Of a stretch of DNA of 64,000 nt, positions 44,458-54,048 are shown one piece after another. Numbering within the stretch: the stretch's first letter is position 1; every line of letters starts with the position of its first letter. The stretch lies in NCBI GenBank assembly GCA_964633715.1, contig CAZWHQ010000014.1, forward strand, positions 1 through 64,000, written 5' to 3'. Source of the stretch: JAUWVG01 sp964633715. Lineage in GTDB: Bacteria > Acidobacteriota > Aminicenantia > Aminicenantales > Aminicenantaceae. Under the pieces are notes generated by a model. That model worked only from the letters and a program-made list of their open reading frames with translations, searched no databases and was not told where the DNA came from. The position numbers were made by a program, and so were the translations under genes.

Positions 44458-45858
44458 ATGTTCTATCGAAGACAAGGATTAAAATGGACTGTATTTTTTG
44501 CTGTGATAAGTATTCTGGGGATGGCGTGTTCCGAGAATACCTCCACTCAAAAAGCGGATACGATTATATCATCAAACGGTTCGGATAACTGGCCTCAGTT
44601 TCGCGGACCGGATGCTTTGGGTATAGCATCCAATCAAGATCTTCCCCTGACCTGGGATATCGAAGATGGAACGAATATTCGCTGGAAAACCCCCATCCCG
44701 GGACTTGGACACTCGTCTCCTGTAGTCTGGGAAGACAAAGTTTTTGTGACAACGGCTGTTGGGGAAGGCAAAGAGGCCTATCTTAAGGTGGGCCGTTATG
44801 GATCCAGCCCGGATAATCCTGAGGACTACACGCATCACTACAAGCTTTACTGTCTAGATAAAAAATCGGGTGAGATCATATGGGAAAGGACAGCGTTCAG
44901 TGGAAAGCCCAAAGTGAATCGCCATATTAAATCCAGCCATGCCAACTGCACGCCCGCTACGGACGGGCAACACATCCTTGCCTTTTTTGGATCTCAGGGT
45001 CTTTACTGCTATGATATGGAGGGGGAGTTGCTGTGGGAAAAAGACCTTGGATATCTGGATGCAGGCGCTTTTGATGTTCCCGAAATTCAGTGGGGTTTTG
45101 GGAGTTCGCCGGTTATCTATGAAGATAAAGTTGTTGTCCTGTGTGATGTCAATAATCAATCCTTCCTTGCCGTGTTGGATCTGAAAACTGGAGAAGATGT
45201 CTGGCGCACTCTTAGAGATGAAAATCCCACTTGGGGAACTCCCGCCATTTATGTGTCAGAAAAAAGCTCTCAGATTATTGTCAATGGATACAAACACATC
45301 GGCAGCTATGATTTTAAAACAGGTGAAGAAGTTTGGTGGATGAGAGGGGGAGGCGATATTCCTGTCCCCACACCGATTATCTCTCACGGGCTTGTGTTTA
45401 TCACTAATTCACACGGAAAAATGCGCCCTATCTATGCCATTAAACTCGATGCAGAGGGGGATATATCTCTGAACCCGGGAGAGACCTCCAATGAATTTAT
45501 CCCCTGGTTTTATCCTAGGCGTGGGGCCTACCAGCCTACTCCGCTTGTCCTTGGCGACGTTCTCTACGTTGGTGACAACAGCGGTATGTTGACAGCCTAT
45601 GAAGCGGTCACAGGCAAGGAATTGTACCGTGAAAAAATTGGTGGTGACCTGAGTTCCTACTCAGCCTCACCGGTAGCGGCCGATGGCCGGATCTACTTTT
45701 CAGATGAATTTGGCAATGTCCACATCGTCAAAGCCGGTTTGATCTATGAACATCTGGCCGTCAACATCATGGATGAAATCTGTATGGCTACGCCCGCCAT
45801 CTCCGGGAAAATGCTGTTCATTCGGACACGGAAGGATTTGTATGCCATTGGACAGTGA
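44458..45858 (+). CDS. PQQ-like beta-propeller lipoprotein
   Basis: Start ATG 44458 (MFYRRQGLKWTVFFAVISIL) lies behind GAGG. The 466-residue product has a lipobox LGMAC-S and an eight-bladed PQQ-like propeller with WPQFRGPDALGIASNQDLPL, WKTPIPGLGHSSPVVWEDKV and LYCLDKKSGEIIWERTAFS repeats. This is the outer-wall protein class often annotated as PQQ-binding-like, without evidence for PQQ itself. Such proteins can act as scaffolds or enzymes on the cell surface. It is followed by a MATE exporter 40 bp later, probably co-transcribed. Confidence 0.85.
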   Translation: MFYRRQGLKWTVFFAVISILGMACSENTSTQKADTIISSNGSDNWPQFRGPDALGIASNQDLPLTWDIEDGTNIRWKTPIPGLGHSSPVVWEDKVFVTTAVGEGKEAYLKVGRYGSSPDNPEDYTHHYKLYCLDKKSGEIIWERTAFSGKPKVNRHIKSSHANCTPATDGQHILAFFGSQGLYCYDMEGELLWEKDLGYLDAGAFDVPEIQWGFGSSPVIYEDKVVVLCDVNNQSFLAVLDLKTGEDVWRTLRDENPTWGTPAIYVSEKSSQIIVNGYKHIGSYDFKTGEEVWWMRGGGDIPVPTPIISHGLVFITNSHGKMRPIYAIKLDAEGDISLNPGETSNEFIPWFYPRRGAYQPTPLVLGDVLYVGDNSGMLTAYEAVTGKELYREKIGGDLSSYSASPVAADGRIYFSDEFGNVHIVKAGLIYEHLAVNIMDEICMATPAISGKMLFIRTRKDLYAIGQ

Positions 45859-45898
45859 AAAACTCTTCCGCTCTTCCTGAAGCCAACGGAGAAGGTGT

Positions 45899-47350
45899 GT
45901 GAATAATTTATCCAAAAGTTCCCGCTCAGCTCTATCTCTCCGTCTCAAGAGTGGGGGTGTTGTTGTGGTCAATGCCTGGAACCATGTAAGGGCTGCTATT
46001 TCAGGGACGGACAAGGATTTCACCACAGAAAAACTTGGAAAAGCCATCTTTCTGCTTTCCATTCCCATGATTCTGGAGATGGTCATGGAATCCATTTTTG
46101 CGGTTGTGGATATTTTTTTTGTATCTAAACTTGGTGCCGAAGCTGTGGCCACAGTTGGCATCACAGAATCCTTGATGACAATTGTGTATTCACTGGCCGT
46201 AGGGTTGAGTACGGCAACTACAGCTCTTGTCTCTCGAAGGATTGGAGAAAAGAATCCTGATGGAGCGGCAATTGCTGCAGTCCAGGCTGTGATGGCGGGT
46301 ATTGGGATTTCATTATTTATCTCTGTTCCTGGCCTCCTGTTTGCACCACAAATATTGAATCTGATGGGAGTCGAGACAGCGGTGATTAGAACTTACTCAT
46401 CCTACACCTCGATTATGCTTGGAGCCAATGTCATCATTATGCTGCTTTTTATCATTAATGCCGTCTTTCGGAGCGCTGGGGATGCCGCCATTTCCATGCG
46501 TGTTCTCTGGTTGGCCAATTGTATCAACATCGTTCTGGATCCCTGTCTGATATTTGGATGGGGGCCTTTCCCTGAACTGGGTATCAAAGGCGCCGCTATT
46601 GCAACGAATATTGGACGGGGCATCGCTGTCATCTATCAGTTTTATCTGCTGTTCCGGGGAAAGAAAAGAGTCAGGATTAGCCGCTACCACCTTAAAATAA
46701 AATTTGATGTCATGAAGAGGCTTTTCCGTCTGTCGTTGGGTGGAATTGGACAATCCCTGATTGCTACCTCCAGTTGGATTGGTATGGTGAGAATAATATC
46801 TGTATTTGGCAGCCAGGTGATGGCCGGCTACACTATCGCCATCCGAATCATCATATTTTCCATTCTGCCTGCTTGGGGTTTGAGCAATGCGGCCGCTACC
46901 CTGGTTGGACAGAATTTGGGGGCAAAGAAACCGAAGAGAGCGGAAAAATCTGTCTGGATGACCGGCTCTATCAATATGGGATTGATGGGGCTTATCGCGT
47001 TTTTTTTCATATTCTTTCCCGGATTTTTTGTGCGGCTGTTTATTTCTGATCCTGTTGTTGTGATGAGCGGGGTATCCTGTCTGCGGATCGTGAGCTACGG
47101 ATTTATATTTTATGCGCTGGGAATGGTGATGGTGCAGGCGTTCAATGGAGCGGGAGACACAGCGACCCCTACATTTATCAATTTTTTTTGTTTCTGGCTG
47201 ATTGAAATCCCTCTGGCCTATGTGTTGGCCCTTCCGCTTGGTTTTGAAGAAAAAGGAGTCTACATCGCTATTGTCGCGGCCGAGTCGATCATGACAATGA
47301 CCACAGTGTTTTTCTTCCGACGCGGTCGCTGGAAGCTCCGAGAGGTCTGA
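45899..47350 (+). CDS. MATE family efflux transporter
   Basis: The 483-residue protein starts at GTG behind GGAGAAGGT and has a 50-residue hydrophilic N-terminal extension before twelve membrane helices in two halves (KAIFLLSIPMILEMVMESIF, KLFRLSLGGIGQSLIATSSW pattern at about 260). Motifs FVSKLGAEAVATVGITESLM and GLSNAAATLVGQNLGAKKPK are typical of MATE exporters, which drive drugs or metabolites out with Na+ or H+. The extension is longer than usual and the true start could be an internal codon. Confidence 0.93.
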   Translation: MNNLSKSSRSALSLRLKSGGVVVVNAWNHVRAAISGTDKDFTTEKLGKAIFLLSIPMILEMVMESIFAVVDIFFVSKLGAEAVATVGITESLMTIVYSLAVGLSTATTALVSRRIGEKNPDGAAIAAVQAVMAGIGISLFISVPGLLFAPQILNLMGVETAVIRTYSSYTSIMLGANVIIMLLFIINAVFRSAGDAAISMRVLWLANCINIVLDPCLIFGWGPFPELGIKGAAIATNIGRGIAVIYQFYLLFRGKKRVRISRYHLKIKFDVMKRLFRLSLGGIGQSLIATSSWIGMVRIISVFGSQVMAGYTIAIRIIIFSILPAWGLSNAAATLVGQNLGAKKPKRAEKSVWMTGSINMGLMGLIAFFFIFFPGFFVRLFISDPVVVMSGVSCLRIVSYGFIFYALGMVMVQAFNGAGDTATPTFINFFCFWLIEIPLAYVLALPLGFEEKGVYIAIVAAESIMTMTTVFFFRRGRWKLREV

Positions 47351-47356
47351 CTTCTT

Positions 47357-50300
47357 CTATTTTTTTATTGGTTTGAATGACTTGTCCGGATAGGGCGGAG
47401 GTGCAGGCACATCAACTGGGTGAGTTTTTATCTGCTCTTTGAGAAAGGCAATGGCCGCATCGACTTGAGCATCCTGGCCGTTAAATGTGGCGTGCGGGAG
47501 ATTGTCGACAACAATATCGGGATCCACTCCGTGTCCTTCGATCAGCCAAATCCGTTCTGGCCCATAAACGCCCGTCTGCGGCGCTCTGGCCAATCCCTGG
47601 TCGGTCAAGCGGTTATTACTCGAGAGCCAGATTTCTCCTCCCCATGTGCGTGTGCCGATAACTTTTCCCAGATCCAGTCGTTTGAAGCCTTCTGCAAATG
47701 CCTCTCCGTCCGAGGCCGTTTTTTCATCACAAAGCACAACCATATGTCCCCTGAATGCATACTGCATGTTCCAGGTGGGTTGGCCCACGCGGTCTTTCCA
47801 GTAGAACCAGGCTTTTCTGATCAGTTTTTCTAAAATAAAACTGTCGATATTCCCACCATTATTGTGCCGCACATCGATAATCAGGCCTTTGCGGTTAAAC
47901 ACAGGATAAAAATTACGGTACCACTCAGTGATATTGCCGCCGCCCATCGCTCGAAGGTGGACATAACCGATTTCTCCGGCGCTCTCCTCTTCGACTTTGA
48001 GGCGTCTTGTATATTCCCAGTCACTGTACCGCAGTCCAGATTCATTGCCAGTGGGGATGATGATTACAGGCTCTGTCTTTCCAGTGGATGCAGATTTAAT
48101 TTCGACAAGGACCTGGTGCCCCGCTTGATTGCGGAGCAGTTCATTGGGATGTGTGACGGACAGAGTCGATCGGCCGTTGATGCTGACGATGATATCGCCA
48201 TTTTGAATATCGAGGTCTGGATCGGCAAGTGGTGAGAGCTCTGATGGATAATCGGGATCGGAGAGATAGATGTGGTCGATTTTATAACCTCCGGCTGATT
48301 CGTCACGTTCGAGCCGTGCGCCTAGAGTGGCCAAGCGGATTTGATCTGGGCCCCGTCTGAGATCTCCTCCACGGACACTGACATGCAGGGCTGAAAGTTC
48401 TCCGACGACCATTCCTATAAGGTCATTGAGCTCCAATCGGGTGGTCACTCTTTTGACAAGAGGAAGATATTTATCCCGAACGGCCTCCCAGTCGAGGCCG
48501 TGCATGCCTGGATCATAAAAATAATCTCTTTCCAGTCGCCATGCATCGATAAACAGTTGTTTGAAATCCTCTTTTACATCAATGGGAAAACTCCAGCCTC
48601 TGAGATCAACTGCTCCTTCATTGAGGTTAGATATTTTTCTTGGCGCCGCATCAACCACATAGATGGCGCTTCCTTTCTGGAATAAAATTTTCTTTTTATC
48701 ATTCGAGAATTCAAATCCACGAATTCCATCGGTGACGTCTACCACTTGAGGATTTTTGTTTCCAATTGGCAATGCTTTCAGTTGTGATGGGGATCCATAT
48801 CCAGCACCTCTTTCAACCCAGAAGAGAGCCTTATCATTGACATTGAGGCTCCCGTAATTGCCTGGTTCAACAGGGACTTCCCGGATACGTTTTTGGATTC
48901 CATCCAGATCAATCTTTATCTCGAGTCCATCTTTATTTTCCTCCTTAGGCTTTTCCTGGGGCTCAGCTTTATTTGCCAGTTCATCTGCGGATTTAAAAGG
49001 CGACGGTATACCTTTTTGCAGGGAAAGGGCAAAAATGAGCTGGGGTCTATCAAAATAGGGTTCGGGTTGCCGTGTTCCCCAGGGGCTTCCTACGACCGAG
49101 CGGAGATTCCTGTCAGAAAGAAAATAGATGAATTTTCCGTCTGGGCTCCAGGAAGGATCGACGCTGTTGGCCCTGTCTGTTGTCAGGGGAATTTGTTTTC
49201 CGGACTCGAGATTATAGAGATGGATCTGCAGGAAACTGTTCAGTGCTGCCTGGGAATAGGCCAGCCACTGGCTGTCTGGAGACCAGGAAATATCACCTAT
49301 GCCTTCGCGGTTAAAAGACACCTTTTGTTCTTTTCCGTTTTCCACATTGACGATCCAGAGGTCGTTATTTTTATCGCTAAAAGCAAACCATTTTCCATCC
49401 GGTGATGGATATCCCTGATAGCGCAAAATGGTGCTGTTTTGAGTTAATTGTTGTTCACTGCCCACGCCATTTGCAGGCAGAGTGACAAATTCGAGTTCTC
49501 CGCTTTCGTCGGAAACGGCCAGAAGTCTTTTTCCATCCGGCATAAAAACAGCATCTCGATACCGGATACCCTCTTTGTAGGATGCTCGCACCAAACGTCC
49601 TGTTCCCACAGGAGCGACAAAAATCCGGCCCCTTGATGTCAGAACAACACTCTGTCCTTCTGGATGAACGTGAACTGAAGTCACATAGCTCATTGGATTT
49701 TCAACCCAGTTTTCGCGAAGCTGATCAAAATCTGAAGCCAGGGTGATAGGGATAACATGGTCGTCATTGCTGCGGACATCGACCATTCGGATATCTGCAC
49801 CCAACTGGTAAACGATCTTTCCATCATCGAGCGATGGATCGCGCACATCCCAACCGACGTGAAAAGTATGCTGTTTGAGGTCTTTTCCCTCGGTATCCAT
49901 TGACCAGATATTCCAGGATCCGCTGCGGTCACATCCATAATAGATACGTCCATTCCACCACATGGGAGCAAAATTTTCTCCTGTAAAATCGGCTGTGAGG
50001 TTTTGGGCCTCCTTTTCTCCAAAGGTGAATTTCCAAATGTTGCGGGCCGTTCCTCCTTTATATCTAGCGGTATTATTGTTGTGGAAGCCAGGACGTGCAA
50101 AATAGATGGTGCTTTTTGAGTCATCGAAAGAACCATCGCTGGCTTGATGAAGAGGGATGCGGTATGTCTTATCTGTTTTAAGGTCAATTGTAACAAGCTG
50201 AGGATCGGGTATTGTCGAGTAAGCCCGGGTGGTGTAGAGGAGCTGGCCATCCGGAGTGAATCCAATAGCCGTAGAGGAATCCGCTTCATAAGTGAGGCGG

Positions 50301-50617
50301 GTGGGCAGCCCTCCATCGATAGGCATTGTATAGAGTTCTGTGGGACCTTCGTATGTGGCCGAAAAAGCCAGGGTCTTTCCATCTGGGGAAATAGCAGGAT
50401 GGGTTTCTTCTCCAGGATGAGTCGTCAAGCGCCTGGCTACTCCCCCCTGGCTATTGACGATCCAGAGATCCCCTTCAGCAGCAAAAACTAGGGAATCCTC
50501 CAGCAGTGTAGGGAAACGGTAGTAACCCCGAGTTTCAGCGTGAGAAGCCAAAACGCCAAAGGCCATAAAGATCACAAAAATAATCAAGGACACATAAAAC
50601 CGTTTTTGAGATTTCAT
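47357..50617 (-). CDS. Tricorn-like S41 family protease
   Basis: The 1086-residue protein has a signal peptide (1-28), tandem beta-propeller repeats (YRFPTLLEDSLVFAAEGDLW and TTHPGEETHPAISPDGKTLA, then a second propeller to about residue 520), a linker, a helical cap (about 660-740), a PDZ domain (SPLADPDLDIQNGDIIVSIN) and the S41 catalytic domain with DVRHNNGGNIDSFILEKLIR and the serine in DEKTASDGEAFAEGFKRLDL. This is the full tricorn architecture. It degrades peptides passed by upstream proteases; the signal peptide places it in the periplasm. Converges with the MATE gene (7 bp). Confidence 0.94.
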   Translation of the reverse strand: MKSQKRFYVSLIIFVIFMAFGVLASHAETRGYYRFPTLLEDSLVFAAEGDLWIVNSQGGVARRLTTHPGEETHPAISPDGKTLAFSATYEGPTELYTMPIDGGLPTRLTYEADSSTAIGFTPDGQLLYTTRAYSTIPDPQLVTIDLKTDKTYRIPLHQASDGSFDDSKSTIYFARPGFHNNNTARYKGGTARNIWKFTFGEKEAQNLTADFTGENFAPMWWNGRIYYGCDRSGSWNIWSMDTEGKDLKQHTFHVGWDVRDPSLDDGKIVYQLGADIRMVDVRSNDDHVIPITLASDFDQLRENWVENPMSYVTSVHVHPEGQSVVLTSRGRIFVAPVGTGRLVRASYKEGIRYRDAVFMPDGKRLLAVSDESGELEFVTLPANGVGSEQQLTQNSTILRYQGYPSPDGKWFAFSDKNNDLWIVNVENGKEQKVSFNREGIGDISWSPDSQWLAYSQAALNSFLQIHLYNLESGKQIPLTTDRANSVDPSWSPDGKFIYFLSDRNLRSVVGSPWGTRQPEPYFDRPQLIFALSLQKGIPSPFKSADELANKAEPQEKPKEENKDGLEIKIDLDGIQKRIREVPVEPGNYGSLNVNDKALFWVERGAGYGSPSQLKALPIGNKNPQVVDVTDGIRGFEFSNDKKKILFQKGSAIYVVDAAPRKISNLNEGAVDLRGWSFPIDVKEDFKQLFIDAWRLERDYFYDPGMHGLDWEAVRDKYLPLVKRVTTRLELNDLIGMVVGELSALHVSVRGGDLRRGPDQIRLATLGARLERDESAGGYKIDHIYLSDPDYPSELSPLADPDLDIQNGDIIVSINGRSTLSVTHPNELLRNQAGHQVLVEIKSASTGKTEPVIIIPTGNESGLRYSDWEYTRRLKVEEESAGEIGYVHLRAMGGGNITEWYRNFYPVFNRKGLIIDVRHNNGGNIDSFILEKLIRKAWFYWKDRVGQPTWNMQYAFRGHMVVLCDEKTASDGEAFAEGFKRLDLGKVIGTRTWGGEIWLSSNNRLTDQGLARAPQTGVYGPERIWLIEGHGVDPDIVVDNLPHATFNGQDAQVDAAIAFLKEQIKTHPVDVPAPPPYPDKSFKPIKK

Positions 50618-50720
50618 TTTTTAACTCCCTTCTTGTGTTTTAAAAGATTGCGAAAGATATTCACAGCTCTTTGCTTATATCACACCAAGGGGTCATGTCT
50701 CAACACTTGACATATAAGGT

Positions 50721-50788
50721 TCGGGGCCTGGCCTGCAAAACATGAACTATTTTAATAAATAATTCATGTTTTGCAGGCCAGGCCCCGA
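50721..50788. repeat. Perfect 26-bp inverted repeat around a 16-bp AT-rich loop (MITE/REPIN-like)
   Basis: Arms 50721-50746 and 50763-50788 are exact reverse complements over 26 bases; the left arm begins TCGGGGCCTGGCCTGC. The 16 bases between are all A/T except one C. It lies in the 191-bp gap between the divergent protease and QueG-like genes. A GGCC-rich palindrome of this type is common as the ends of RAYT-related or other non-autonomous elements. It could also form an RNA hairpin in the QueG-like 5' leader. Confidence 0.75.
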
Positions 50789-50808
50789 TTGCGGTAAAAT
50801 GAAGGCTT

Positions 50809-51483
50809 ATGTCGGAAGAAGCGAGAAACAGAGATGTCATTGAGAAAAAAGCACTGAAGTTAGAATTCTCTTTATTAGGGGTGGCCGATATAACCGGAAT
50901 TCGGGAGAAATTCTACATCGAAACAAAGTCCGTGTCCTGCTTTGATAGGGCCATATCATTGGGAAAACGTCTTCTCGACTCAATCCTTGATGATATCAAG
51001 GATAAGCCTACACCCTTGTACTATCACCACTACCGCCAGCTTAATTTCTTTTTAGACAGACAGGCTTTTTCATTGTCTTCCTATATTCAAGAGCTGGGCT
51101 TTCAGGCTATGCCAGTTCCCGCATCCCAAATTCTCGACTGGAAAAAACATATCGGACATGTCTCACACAAACATGTGGGAGTACTGGCTGGTCTGGGATG
51201 GATCGGACGGAATAATCTCCTGGTCAATCCCGATCTTGGCGCGAGGTTCCGGTTGGTGACAATTCTCACTGATTTGCCTTTGGGTGCAGACAAGCCTTTA
51301 GACTTGAATTGTGATGTCTGTAAAAAATGTTTGCCCGTCTGTCCTGCAAACGCTATAAAGGACACTCAAGAGGAATTTGATCACATGGCCTGCTATGAAA
51401 AACTGGAAGAATTCCGCAGGGCCGGAATTGTTGGCCAGCACATTTGTGGTGTATGTGTCAAAGCCTGCCGCGGCCCTAAATAA
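50809..51483 (+). CDS. QueG-like 4Fe-4S protein (epoxyqueuosine reductase family), short form
   Basis: The 224-residue protein has the QueG core: HKHVGVLAGLGWIGRNNLLV (residues about 119-138), FRLVTILTDLPLGADKPLDL and two cysteine motifs, CDVCKKCLPVCPANAI and CGVCVKACRGPK, for two 4Fe-4S clusters. QueG is normally about 350 residues with a cobalamin-binding domain and C-terminal repeats; this one lacks the C-terminal repeats and has a short N-terminal part, so its substrate need not be epoxyqueuosine. No cobalamin-binding motif is evident to me. Convergent with the permease remnant. Confidence 0.82.
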   Translation: MSEEARNRDVIEKKALKLEFSLLGVADITGIREKFYIETKSVSCFDRAISLGKRLLDSILDDIKDKPTPLYYHHYRQLNFFLDRQAFSLSSYIQELGFQAMPVPASQILDWKKHIGHVSHKHVGVLAGLGWIGRNNLLVNPDLGARFRLVTILTDLPLGADKPLDLNCDVCKKCLPVCPANAIKDTQEEFDHMACYEKLEEFRRAGIVGQHICGVCVKACRGPK

Positions 51484-51485
51484 TC

Positions 51486-52556
51486 TCACTCGTATTTGAT
51501 GGCATTGATGGGATGGGACAAAGCGGCTTTGATGGATTGGAAGCTGACCGTCAGTAGTGCGATCACAGCAGCCAAAACACCGGTTATAACAAACATCCAT
51601 ACACCGATCCTTGCTTGATAGGAAAATCCCTGTGTCCATTTATTCATGGCAAAGTAAGCAATGGGCCAGGCAATGATGTTGGCTAAAAGGACAAGCTTCA
51701 GGAAATCTTTAGCTAAAAGAACGACAACTCCAGAAACAGAGGCTCCCAAGACCTTCCGGATGCCGATCTCCGGTTGAAATGAAGAGAGAAAAAGCGCCGG
51801 ATAACTGCCGGCGGCAAATCCGACAAAGAGTAACATCGCGAATAATCCTGGGATCAGCCACGGCATCCCGAGATAGTCAATGGATAGATCACGCCCGGAT
51901 AGAGAGCTGAACACAGGCAGAACAAGATGGGCCAGACCAATGGCAATAAGCATGGAAAAGAGGCTGTATATCAGCGATTCACCTAAAAACTGCCTGATCA
52001 GTTCTTTTCGTTCTGCACCAACAACTTTCCTGATCCCAACCTCTCTGGCTCGAAGAGCCGATCTCGCTGTAGCCAGGTTCATAAAATTGATGCATGCGAT
52101 GATAAGGATAAACAGCGCGATAGCGGCAAAAATATAGATGTAGGCGATATCACTGTTGGCACCGATCTCATTTTCCATGTGTGAATGGAGATGGATTTTT
52201 GTCAAAGGCTGAAGGAAAAAATTGATTTCACCACCTATTGCTTTTAATGTTGTTCCCATATGTTTGTCAATGAGGGCCGGAAATTTATTTTCGAGTACTT
52301 TGGGATCGAAATTTTCTTGGAGAAGAACGTATGTATATAAATTAAAGCTCAGCCACACTTCCATGGCTTCTCTATTCTGGGCATAGAGTGATTCGAATGA
52401 ACAGAGAATATCAAAAGTGAAGTGGGAGTTTTTAGGGACGTCTTCGACCACTCCAGTGACTGTATAGTCAAATTGGTTGTCGACTTTCAAAATTTTGCCG
52501 ATGGGATCTTCATCTCCAAAATATTTTTTGGCCGTGTCTTCGGTTAAAACCATAAT
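51486..52556 (-). pseudogene. Degenerate MacB/FtsX-type permease with N-terminal loss and internal in-frame deletion
   Basis: The 355-residue frame starts inside the first periplasmic domain (VLTEDTAKKYFGDEDPIGKI) and ends with the normal C-terminus (TVSFQSIKAALSHPINAIKYE). At about 51773 the sequence passes from LFLSSFQP straight to EIGIRKVLGASVSG, so about 250 residues (helix 5, second periplasmic domain and helix 6) are missing in frame. The N-terminal prefix, first helix and PadR gene are also gone. Relatives at 40939 and 30915 show the missing parts. Upstream the frame stays open without recognisable permease sequence to about 52653. Confidence 0.8.
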
Positions 52557-52673
52557 TAATTCGGGGGCACCTTCATCATGGAGAAAGCTGTTTAATATAA
52601 AGCCGATCTGAGTATTTCCATATGGAGTAAAATCCTTTATGATGCTGTTTTAAGTTTATAGGATGTTGTACAC

Positions 52674-53936
52674 ATGAAACCTGCTAAACTCTGGAATAAA
52701 AATTTCTTTCTTCTCTGGCAGGGGCAGTTTGTCAGTCAGTTGGGAAATCAGGCGTTTTCCATTGCAATGCTCTTCTGGATTAAACACCAAACCGGTTCGG
52801 CCTCTCTCATGGGACTTTTAATGATGCTGATTCATCTCCCGATGGTGATTCTGGGGCCTATCGCAGGAACATTCGCCGATTCTTACTCCCGGCGCAAGAT
52901 CATCATTGCCTGCGATGTTTTGGCTGGAATTCCGGTTATAATCCTCTCAATCCTGCTTTTTATGACCCCTCAGAAGACTTCACTCGTCTTGGTATTAATG
53001 TTAATCGTGGGACTCCTTCTTGGTGTTGTCCGCACCTTCTTTAATCCCGCCATCACTGCGGCCATCCCCGACATTGTACCCAAGGAAAAAATTGCGGCAG
53101 CCAATTCTCTAAATCAGTCGAGTGTCCAGATCTCGACAATTTTTGGCCAGGGTCTTGGCGGCTATCTTTTTATGCTTCTTGGAGCTCCTCTCCTTATTCT
53201 CATAGATGGAATCACTTATCTTTTTTCAGCCTTCAGTGAGTCTTTTATCTCTATCCCTCAAATCCTACCTGAAAAAAGCCGGATCTGGAAAGAGAAGTTT
53301 ATCCAGTTTAAAAAAGACACAATAGAGGGGCTCAAGATTGTCTGGGGAAATACTGGGATGAGGGCCATGTTCTTCGTGGCCGCATTTTTGAACTTCTTTA
53401 TCATGCCGCTTATTGTGCTTCTTCCGTTTTATGTGGAAGACTTTCTTGGCGTAACACCCGATTGGTACGGTTATCTCCTTGCAGGATTTGGTCTTGGAGC
53501 TCTGATTGGATATGGATTCGCCGGCACACTGAAATTGTCCGGAAAGCGGCGAAGCCGGAGCGTCATAACTGCAATGATTCTGATGACCTCACTTTTGGCT
53601 TTATTGAGTGTGGCCAATAAATCGCTCCTTGCCTTGGCTATCTGGGTGTGCATTGGCGCTGCCAACGGATTCATCAATATCAATATCATCACACTGCTTC
53701 AGACCAGTGTCCCCAGTGAACTGCGCGGCCGGATTTTTGGTCTTCTGACTACGATCACGGCCGGACTCACCCCAATCGGGCTCGGCCTCGGCGGAGTCGT
53801 CGCTGATTTAACTGGGAGAAATATCCCGCTGATTTATGGAGTGTGTGGAATCATTTTAATTCTTCTCGCAATAACAATTTCTCTTATCCGTCCCTTCCGC
53901 CGGTTTTTGACCGAGGGTACTATTGAAATAGAATGA
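52674..53936 (+). CDS. MFS transporter (MFS_3/DHA3-like)
   Basis: The 420-residue protein has twelve membrane helices. The N-terminal half contains FFLLWQGQFVSQLGNQAFSI and the loop GTFADSYSRRKIIIACDVLA, the A-motif of DHA3-type exporters such as EntS or MefA, and the C-terminal half contains VPSELRGRIFGLLTTITAGL. Length is normal. Such proteins export macrolides, enterobactin or lipids. It is a single gene; nothing nearby names a substrate. No strong ribosome binding site precedes the ATG. Confidence 0.92.
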   Translation: MKPAKLWNKNFFLLWQGQFVSQLGNQAFSIAMLFWIKHQTGSASLMGLLMMLIHLPMVILGPIAGTFADSYSRRKIIIACDVLAGIPVIILSILLFMTPQKTSLVLVLMLIVGLLLGVVRTFFNPAITAAIPDIVPKEKIAAANSLNQSSVQISTIFGQGLGGYLFMLLGAPLLILIDGITYLFSAFSESFISIPQILPEKSRIWKEKFIQFKKDTIEGLKIVWGNTGMRAMFFVAAFLNFFIMPLIVLLPFYVEDFLGVTPDWYGYLLAGFGLGALIGYGFAGTLKLSGKRRSRSVITAMILMTSLLALLSVANKSLLALAIWVCIGAANGFININIITLLQTSVPSELRGRIFGLLTTITAGLTPIGLGLGGVVADLTGRNIPLIYGVCGIILILLAITISLIRPFRRFLTEGTIEIE

Positions 53937-54048
53937 TTTAAGGAGCCAATACGTCTCTTTGGATGGCAAATGTACTTGAAAAACATAGAGTTATAAAAGT
54001 GTGGACTTACAGGATATTGGTTCAAAAAATAGACAGAAAGGAGGTTTT

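Noticed and set aside
50721..50788. Rho-independent terminator
   Set aside because: The arms are too long and too exact, no T tract follows on either side, and it lies between divergent genes.
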